Part shown: in pieces, positions 1-3,961 of the stretch
Position numbering within the stretch: position 1 is the stretch's first letter
Layout of the letters: each line of letters opens with the position of its first letter
Assembly: GCA_900766775.1 (NCBI GenBank)
Contig: CAAFXN010000118.1
Span: forward strand, 1-6,214
DNA: 6,214 nucleotides
DNA from: Bacteroidales bacterium
Lineage (GTDB): Bacteria; Bacteroidota; Bacteroidia; Bacteroidales; Paludibacteraceae
Direction of reading: 5' to 3'
Position numbers and translations under genes: made by a program
The notes under the pieces: generated by a model
The model's input: only the letters and a program-made list of their open reading frames with translations
What the model was told of the DNA's origin: nothing
Database searches by the model: none

Positions 1-20
1 ACACGACGCTCTTCCGATCT
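1..20 (+). other. Illumina TruSeq adapter remnant at contig edge
   Basis: All 20 bases equal the 3' end of the standard Illumina read-1 adapter, which ends in GCTCTTCCGATCT. The hemW reading frame resumes immediately after it with family-like sequence, so the adapter was left on a read and carried into the assembly. These bases are not part of the organism's DNA and should be masked. The match is from memory of the adapter sequence, but it is exact over the full length. Confidence 0.96.
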
Positions 21-907
21 CCCGACTTGTCGGGACAATCAACGCCACGCAAGCCATAGAGGTTACTCTTGAAGCCAACCCGGGCGACCTCACCCCCGAC
101 TACCTGCGGGCTATCCGCGAGGCGGGCGTGAACCGACTTTCGATAGGTATCCAGTCCTTCGACGATGAGGTGCTGCGCCTGATAGGCAGGCGCCACACCG
201 CCGCACAAGCCAAAGCCGCCGTAAAAGCCGCACAAGCCGCAGGCTTCGACAACATCTCCATTGACCTCATCTACGGCATACCCTCACCCCTCAACTCCCC
301 CCTCTCCGCTTGGCAAGACCAGATACGCCAAGCCTTGCAGTTGGGTGTGCAACATATCTCCACCTATTGCCTCAGTTACGAAGAAGGCACCCGCATGACG
401 CGCATGCTGGAGCAAGGGGAGATAACAGAGGTGGACGAAGATACGGAGAATGCCATGTACGACCTGCTGGTATCTCAACTAAAAGAAGCAGGCTTTCAGC
501 ATTACGAAGTGTCTAACTTCGCATTACCTGGCTATCGTTCGCGGCACAATAGCAGTTACTGGAACCGCACCCCCTATATCGGGCTTGGCGCAGGCGCGCA
601 CTCCTACGACGGAGCACGCACACGCAGTTGGAATCCCGATAATTTGGAAGAATATATCCGCGCCATGGAGCGCGGAGAAGACGCGGCAACCTACGAAATA
701 CTCACCGACACCGACCTCTACAACGAGCGTATCATGCTCGGTCTGCGCACGGCAGAGGGCATAGCCCTCAGCGAACTCCACAACCCTGCCATGGCACAAC
801 CGTTCATCGAAAGAGGCTTGCTACAAGAAACCGCCGACCGCCGCCTTACAGCGACCATCAGCGGCATTCACATCCTCAACCGTATCATTGAGGACCTGAT
901 GGAATAA
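21..907 (+). CDS. hemW: HemW, radical-SAM heme chaperone (5'-truncated)
   Basis: Member of the oxygen-independent coproporphyrinogen-oxidase-like radical SAM family. It is now regarded as a heme-binding chaperone that delivers heme to respiratory enzymes, rather than as a true HemN oxidase. The first whole codon after the adapter is at 23, giving 294 residues to the TAA stop. Visible motifs in order: EVTLEANPGDL, NRLSIGIQSFDDEVL with LIGRRH, SIDLIYGIP, ISTYCLSYEEGT, HYEVSNFA, then HNSSYW and GLGAGAHS, all typical of HemW. Roughly 80-100 N-terminal residues are missing by comparison with the usual ~380, including the CxxxCxxC motif that binds the 4Fe-4S cluster. The loss is due to the contig end, not to a mutation. 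A GTG at 128 is internal: conserved family sequence continues upstream of it in frame. The gene converges on the DUF4293 gene with 9 bp between stops. Confidence 0.93.
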
Positions 908-916
908 CCACGGCAA

Positions 917-1369
917 CTATCGTATGCGGTCAGCCGCGCGCACCAGTGCCTCGTCTTTGAGGATACGGCGCGTAGCCATCATGCTCAGCACGATACATAC
1001 CAACGGCAGCCCTGCCCACACGTTGAGATACCATGCGGCGTCGGTCAGTACGACGCCGTCAATGGTCTCATAGCCCTTCACCACAAAGGCAATATACAGC
1101 GCCAACAGCGCGTAGTAGCCCAAGCAAAGCACCACATTGACAATGTTGAGACGCGCTTGGAGCAGGCGGCGCTTGAACAGGAATATATCCACTAGCGCGA
1201 CCAATGGGATAGCGACACTAATCACCGCCAACGGCCACTTGCTGAACGGCATAAGCGACACATATTCTATGCCCTCCGCGGGCAGAAACTGCACGGGCGC
1301 AAAGCAGCAAAGCAGCACGCCCAGCACCACCACTGCCAACAAATACAAGGTTTGAACTCTCTGAATCAT
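917..1369 (-). CDS. DUF4293 family integral membrane protein
   Basis: A 150-residue protein matching the Bacteroidota-specific DUF4293 family. It starts MIQRVQTLYLL, the family's characteristic opening, and ends in a charged tail, KDEALVRAADRIR, which is also characteristic. Four hydrophobic stretches look like membrane helices: about residues 8-28, 45-65, 75-97 and 113-131. The basic segment FKRRLLQARLN lies between helices 2 and 3. Length fits the family. The function is unknown, and nothing in the sequence suggests an active site. It is transcribed alone, away from der, from a promoter at 1522-1553. The predicted leader of about 145 nt contains a heptamer-periodic repeat that runs almost to the ATG. 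No Shine-Dalgarno is seen, as is usual in this phylum. Confidence 0.88.
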   Translation of the reverse strand: MIQRVQTLYLLAVVVLGVLLCCFAPVQFLPAEGIEYVSLMPFSKWPLAVISVAIPLVALVDIFLFKRRLLQARLNIVNVVLCLGYYALLALYIAFVVKGYETIDGVVLTDAAWYLNVWAGLPLVCIVLSMMATRRILKDEALVRAADRIR

Positions 1370-1373
1370 AATA

Positions 1374-1429
1374 GGATGAACGATAAAGGATGAAGGACTT
1401 TGGATGAACGAAAAAGGATGGAGGATGAA
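1374..1429 (-). repeat. Heptamer-periodic repeat in DUF4293 leader
   Basis: On the plus strand GGATGAA occurs at 1374, 1388, 1402 and 1423, and GGATGGA at 1416, so the spacings are exactly 14, 14, 14 and 7 bp. Read on the transcribed strand, the leader divides into seven-base words: TTCATCC, TCCATCC, TTTTTCG, TTCATCC, AAAGTCC, TTCATCC, TTTATCG, TTCATCC. It ends 4 bp before the ATG at 1369. The repeat is C/T-rich in the mRNA and would be a site for slipped-strand copy-number change in multiples of 7 bp. Any role in translation is a guess. Confidence 0.8.
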
Positions 1430-1521
1430 AGACTCATTACCTTTGTCTATGCGTTTTCTGAATCGGAACCATTTGGTCTTTAATCATGCGTCCTGAATCC
1501 TTTGCCCAAAGAAAACCGTTG

Positions 1522-1553
1522 CAAAATTACAAAAAAAAAACGGAATACGCAAC
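1522..1553 (-). promoter_or_regulatory. Promoter of the DUF4293 gene
   Basis: On the minus strand the -7 box is TAATTTTG (1529 to 1522), an exact TAnnTTTG match. The -33 box is GTTG (1553 to 1550), 20 bp away; the Bacteroidetes sigma-ABfr consensus is TTTG with 19-21 bp spacing. The spacer holds an uninterrupted run of ten T on this strand. Transcription would start near 1514-1518, giving a leader of about 145 nt. Its -33 box is only 4 bp from the -33 box of the der promoter on the other strand, so two polymerases probably cannot bind at once. Confidence 0.7.
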
Positions 1554-1557
1554 ATTA

Positions 1558-1589
1558 TTTGCATATTTCGTAAAAAAATAGTACCTTTG
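1558..1589 (+). promoter_or_regulatory. Promoter of der
   Basis: The -33 box TTTG (1558-1561) and the -7 box TACCTTTG (1582-1589) are separated by 20 bp, an ideal match to the Bacteroidetes consensus TTTG-N19-21-TAnnTTTG. Transcription should begin around 1593-1597, leaving a leader of about 95 nt before the der ATG. The sequence from the -33 box through the start region, TTGCATATTTCG and then CTTTGCACCCGATTT, is nearly the same as at the promoter near 3369-3400. Confidence 0.8.
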
Positions 1590-1620
1590 CACCCGATTTA
1601 CTCCCAAACAAGAAGTTCAT

Positions 1621-1678
1621 TACACGAAGCGTAGCGCAGTTTCCTACACGCAGCGAAGCGGAGTTAAGTACACAAAAG
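1621..1678 (+). repeat. 24-bp imperfect tandem repeat in der leader
   Basis: Two adjacent 24-bp units, 1621-1644 and 1645-1668, agree at 18 of 24 positions. Both start TACACG and share AGCG, AGCG and AGTT blocks. A third, partial copy starts TACAC at 1669. The array sits in the 5' leader of der and stops 11 bp before its ATG. No strong hairpin or Shine-Dalgarno stands out. It may be a simple duplication; a regulatory role is not shown by the sequence. Confidence 0.65.
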
Positions 1679-1689
1679 TTTTATATACT

Positions 1690-3003
1690 ATGGCAAATAT
1701 CTTAGCGATAGTGGGTCGTCCCAATGTCGGGAAATCGACCCTTTTTAATCGCCTGACGGGCACTCGGCGGGCGATAGTGAATAACACGGCGGGCACCACC
1801 CGCGACCGCCAGTACGGCAAGGCGGAATGGTGCGGCAAAGAGTTCTCGGTGATAGACACAGGCGGCTGGGTGGTGAACTCGGACGACACCTTCGAGAGCG
1901 AGATTAACCGACAGGTGAACCTCGCGATACGCGAGGCAGACGTGGTGTTGCTGGTGGTGGATGTGAACGAAGGCGTTACGCAGTTCGACATGGAAGTGGC
2001 GCACCTGCTGCGTCAGGCGAAGAAACCCACCGTGCTGGGTGTGAACAAAGTGGATACGTTTGAGATGCAATACGGTGCACCCGAGTTCTACAAGTTAGGA
2101 TTAGGCGAGCCCTATATCCTCAGCGCGGAGAACGGTCTCGGCACAGGAGATTTATTAGACGAGATATGCTCGCGCTTCAAGAAAGACGAGACGGGGGAGG
2201 AGATAGACGACCTGCCGCGTTTCGCTATCGTAGGGCGTCCAAACGCGGGAAAATCGTCTATCCTGAATGCTTTTATCGGCGAGGAGCGAACCATAGTAAC
2301 CGACATCCCGGGGACGACGCGCGACAGTATCTACACGCGCTACAACAAGTTCGGCAAAGAGTTCTACCTCGTGGACACGGCGGGTATTCGCAAGAAGGCG
2401 AAGGTGAACGAAGACTTGGAATACTACTCGGTGGTGCGTTCTATCCGCGCGATAGAGAACTCGGATGTGTGTATCCTGATGATAGACGCCACGCGGGGCA
2501 TTGAAGCGCAAGACCTGAATATCTACTCGCTGATTCAGAAGAACAAGAAAGGGCTGGTGGTGTGTATCAACAAGTGGGACTTGGTGGAGAGCAAGACGAA
2601 TGCCGACATCAAGGCTTTCGAGCGTGCTATCCGCGAGCGCATTGCGCCGTTCACCGATTTCCCGATAATCTTTGCCTCCGCGCTGACCAAGCAACGTATC
2701 TTCAAGGTGATGGAGACCGCGCTACACGTGTATGAGAACAAGTTCCGCAAGGTGCCGACGGCACAACTGAACGATAAGTTCCTGCCGCTGATAGAGAACT
2801 ATCCGCCGCCTGCCACGAAGGGCAAATACATCAAGATAAAGTACTGCACGCAGTTGCCGAACACGCAGGTGCCGACCTTTGTATTCTTCGCCAACCTGCC
2901 GCAGTATGTGAAAGAGCCGTACCGACGCTTCTTGGAGAACAAGTTACGCGAGTGGTGGGACTTCAACGGCACGCCTGTGCAACTCTTCATCCGCGCGAAG
3001 TAG
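1690..3003 (+). CDS. der: Ribosome-associated GTPase Der (EngA)
   Basis: Complete 437-residue Der, the essential GTPase with two tandem G domains and a KH-like C-terminal domain that acts in maturation of the 50S ribosomal subunit. G domain 1 has GRPNVGKST (9-17), GTTRDR (35-40), DTGG (56-59), NKVD (119-122) and SAENG (145-149). G domain 2 has GRPNAGKSS (182-190), GTTRDS (208-213), DTAG (229-232), NKWD (294-297) and ASAL (329-332). The KH-like domain is about 350-437, ending in the usual G-TP-QLF-R pattern. Length and motif order are normal and every nucleotide-binding motif is intact. The ATG at 1690 is chosen because MANILAIVGRPN matches the normal family N-terminus. It appears to be transcribed alone from the promoter at 1558-1589. 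No era or other GTPase gene is next to it in this window. Confidence 0.98.
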   Translation: MANILAIVGRPNVGKSTLFNRLTGTRRAIVNNTAGTTRDRQYGKAEWCGKEFSVIDTGGWVVNSDDTFESEINRQVNLAIREADVVLLVVDVNEGVTQFDMEVAHLLRQAKKPTVLGVNKVDTFEMQYGAPEFYKLGLGEPYILSAENGLGTGDLLDEICSRFKKDETGEEIDDLPRFAIVGRPNAGKSSILNAFIGEERTIVTDIPGTTRDSIYTRYNKFGKEFYLVDTAGIRKKAKVNEDLEYYSVVRSIRAIENSDVCILMIDATRGIEAQDLNIYSLIQKNKKGLVVCINKWDLVESKTNADIKAFERAIRERIAPFTDFPIIFASALTKQRIFKVMETALHVYENKFRKVPTAQLNDKFLPLIENYPPPATKGKYIKIKYCTQLPNTQVPTFVFFANLPQYVKEPYRRFLENKLREWWDFNGTPVQLFIRAK

Positions 3004-3028
3004 GCGTATTTTCTTCCTCCTATCTTCT

Positions 3029-3050
3029 GCTTATCCACGGCTTATCCACC
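3029..3050 (+). repeat. Two tandem 11-bp units with DnaA-box-like core
   Basis: GCTTATCCACG (3029-3039) is followed at once by GCTTATCCACC (3040-3050). Each contains TTATCCAC, eight of the nine bases of the classic DnaA box TTATCCACA, on the same face of the helix one turn apart. Two boxes are too few to call an origin, and no AT-rich unwinding element or dnaA/dnaN gene is visible. They could bind DnaA as a regulatory or titration site, or the likeness could be chance. Confidence 0.4.
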
Positions 3051-3124
3051 GCTGATTTTTCCCTTCTCCCACCCTACTCCATGCCGATGGGCTCGGGCAT
3101 AATCGGAGGGAGGAGCCAACGCAG

Positions 3125-3262
3125 AACCATGCAAACCATACGCTGAAAGACAGCATACCGTTTCGGTTATCCTACGTATATCTTACGTATATCCTACGTA
3201 TATCCTACGTGTTTGACAGCATAAGGATGGTATGTCTATTTCAGCAGTCGGTTTGCATGGTT
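3125..3262 (+). other. Large imperfect palindrome / possible structured RNA
   Basis: AACCATGCAAACC (3125-3137) has an exact inverted copy at 3250-3262. Inside it, GCTGAAA (3142-3148) pairs with TTTCAGC (3239-3245), and CATACC (3154-3159) pairs with GGTATG (3229-3234). That gives 26 paired bases per arm, interrupted by a symmetric 4x4 loop and a 5x4 loop. The top of the structure contains the four-copy 11-bp array. The right arm is followed on the plus strand by GCTTGTTTTT (3263-3272), a U-rich tail in RNA, so it could act as an oversized terminator of der or as the 3' end of a small RNA. As DNA it could extrude as a cruciform. No internal promoter was found. The structure is directly visible; its function is unknown. 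Confidence 0.6.
3168..3211 (+). repeat. Four tandem 11-bp repeats (TATCCTACGTA)
   Basis: Units at 3168-3178, 3179-3189, 3190-3200 and 3201-3211. Copies 1 and 3 are identical, copy 2 has one change (TATCTTACGTA) and copy 4 has one change at the last base. Each of the first three carries the self-complementary hexamer TACGTA, one per helical turn. The array is bounded by a 9-bp direct repeat, GACAGCATA, at 3149-3157 and 3215-3223. Regular spacing of palindromic cores on one helix face is what a cooperative DNA-binding protein would need; it could equally be a slippage-prone minisatellite. Confidence 0.85.
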
Positions 3263-3368
3263 GCTTGTTTTTATGCGGCGAGAGTCGCCATTTCTCTATG
3301 GGATAATACCCTTCTTTTCCCCTGCATAGTCCTACTATTAAGAAAAAGTGATAAAATTTAGCAAATTA

Positions 3369-3400
3369 CTTGCATATGTCGATTATTTTTTGTAACTTTG
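3369..3400 (+). promoter_or_regulatory. Promoter of the FAH-like gene and porU
   Basis: The -33 box CTTG (3369-3372) and the -7 box TAACTTTG (3393-3400), an exact TAnnTTTG, are 20 bp apart. The start point should fall near 3404-3408, only about 11-15 nt before the ATG at 3419, a very short leader. From 3369 to 3410 the site agrees with the der promoter at 31 of 42 positions without gaps. No other promoter is visible before porU, so this one probably drives both genes. Confidence 0.78.
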
Positions 3401-3418
3401 CACCCGATTTTGTGCGCT

Positions 3419-3919
3419 ATGAAAATCATTGGATTTATCGAGATAGAAGGGTACACGGAAATGGTGTTGAAAGGCGACTCCTGTCTGCTCAATAACCGAA
3501 AGCCGTTTTTTATTCCCGACCGGACGAATGATATCCGCATGACTCCCTGCGTGGTGCTGCGCGTGAGCCGACTGGGGAAGCATATCGCGCCCAAGTTTGC
3601 CGACAGGTATTTCGACGCATGGGCGGCAGGAGCGGACTTTATGGCATACGACATTTTGCAGTCCGCACGGCAAGCAGGGCGCGCATGGACACAGGGGTTA
3701 GACTTCGACTACTCGCTGGCAGTAGGGGAATGGCATTCCGCAGAGGAAGCCATCCGCAAAGACCTCCTCATAGACACCACCGCCGCGATAGCGCAAGCCA
3801 GCGAACTGATGACCATACGGCAAGGAGACCTTATCTACATACAACAACGCAACGGCAGAAGACAAGTCGAACGCGAGGAAGTGATAGAAGATGATAGTCT
3901 GTATTGCAAGGTGAAATGA
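3419..3919 (+). CDS. Degenerate FAH-fold protein upstream of porU
   Basis: A 166-residue protein. The middle clearly resembles the Bacteroidales fumarylacetoacetate hydrolase family: DSCLLNNRKPFFIPD (20-34), VVLRVSRLGKHIA (45-57), FADRYFDAWAAGADFMAYD (60-78) and RQGDLIYI (134-141). Compared with my memory of typical members (about 200 residues), the N-terminal GMNYxxH segment is missing. The metal-binding ExE is replaced by T42/C44, the lysine after the conserved Trp is L94, and TGTP after GDLI is IQQR. Only the aspartate at D73 remains. It is probably not a hydrolase and may be structural or regulatory. The ATG at 3419 is chosen because MKII matches the family start; a TTG at 3398 lies inside the promoter. 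The stop is 42 bp before porU, so the pair is likely an operon. The exact family assignment rests on recalled sequences. Confidence 0.75.
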   Translation: MKIIGFIEIEGYTEMVLKGDSCLLNNRKPFFIPDRTNDIRMTPCVVLRVSRLGKHIAPKFADRYFDAWAAGADFMAYDILQSARQAGRAWTQGLDFDYSLAVGEWHSAEEAIRKDLLIDTTAAIAQASELMTIRQGDLIYIQQRNGRRQVEREEVIEDDSLYCKVK

Positions 3920-3961
3920 ACGGACAACCGACGATTATTTGGATAAACACCCAACAGTGAT

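Larger units (their letters stand above)
1370..1689. other. Divergent intergenic regulatory region, no gene
   Basis: 320 bp between the start codons of the DUF4293 gene (leftward) and der (rightward). I see no coding potential or known RNA. It is AT-rich in the middle, with a run of ten A at 1531-1540 that forms the spacer of the leftward promoter. The two divergent promoters lie back to back. The arms of the region are the two 5' leaders, each with its own short-period repeat (listed separately). Confidence 0.8.
3004..3418. other. 415-bp intergenic region with repeats and palindrome
   Basis: No convincing gene lies between der and the FAH-like gene. In order it holds a pyrimidine-rich stretch after the der stop, an 11-bp direct repeat (3029-3050), a 138-bp imperfect palindrome with an internal tandem array (3125-3262), a T-rich tail (3265-3272), a small perfect hairpin GGCGA-GAG-TCGCC (3277-3289), and an AT-rich approach to the promoter at 3369-3400. 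No tRNA or known riboswitch is recognisable. This is long for a gap between two same-strand genes and carries more ordered structure than spacer DNA normally does. Confidence 0.75.

Noticed and set aside
128..130. GTG as the start codon of hemW
   Set aside because: The same frame is open upstream and encodes EVTLEANPGDLTPDYLRA, which is typical HemW sequence, so the gene is cut by the contig edge rather than starting here.
1438..1445. TACCTTTG, a -7 promoter box on the plus strand
   Set aside because: No TTG or TTTG lies 19-21 bp upstream (the nearest TTTG ends about 35 bp away), and the better promoter for der is at 1558-1589.
2155..2694. A 179-codon minus-strand open frame inside der
   Set aside because: Antisense shadow of the conserved second GTPase domain of der, with no family resemblance of its own.
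3168..3211. CRISPR array
   Set aside because: Units are 11 bp and directly abutting, with no unique spacers and no cas genes.
3125..3262. Invertible (phase-variable) promoter flanked by inverted repeats
   Set aside because: No TAnnTTTG box occurs between the arms on either strand, the arms match only in blocks, and no site-specific recombinase gene is in the window.
3277..3289. GGCGA-GAG-TCGCC as an intrinsic terminator
   Set aside because: The hairpin is perfect, but only ATTTCTC follows on the plus strand and an A-rich stretch follows on the minus strand, so there is no U-tract in either direction.
3398..3400. TTG start for the FAH-like gene, adding seven residues
   Set aside because: These bases are the last three of the -7 promoter box and would lie upstream of the transcription start. 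ATG at 3419 gives the family-like MKII beginning.
3004..3418. A chromosomal replication origin
   Set aside because: Only two near-matches to the DnaA box, no dnaA, dnaN or rpmH nearby, and no clear AT-rich unwinding region next to the boxes. Kept only as a low-confidence binding-site idea.
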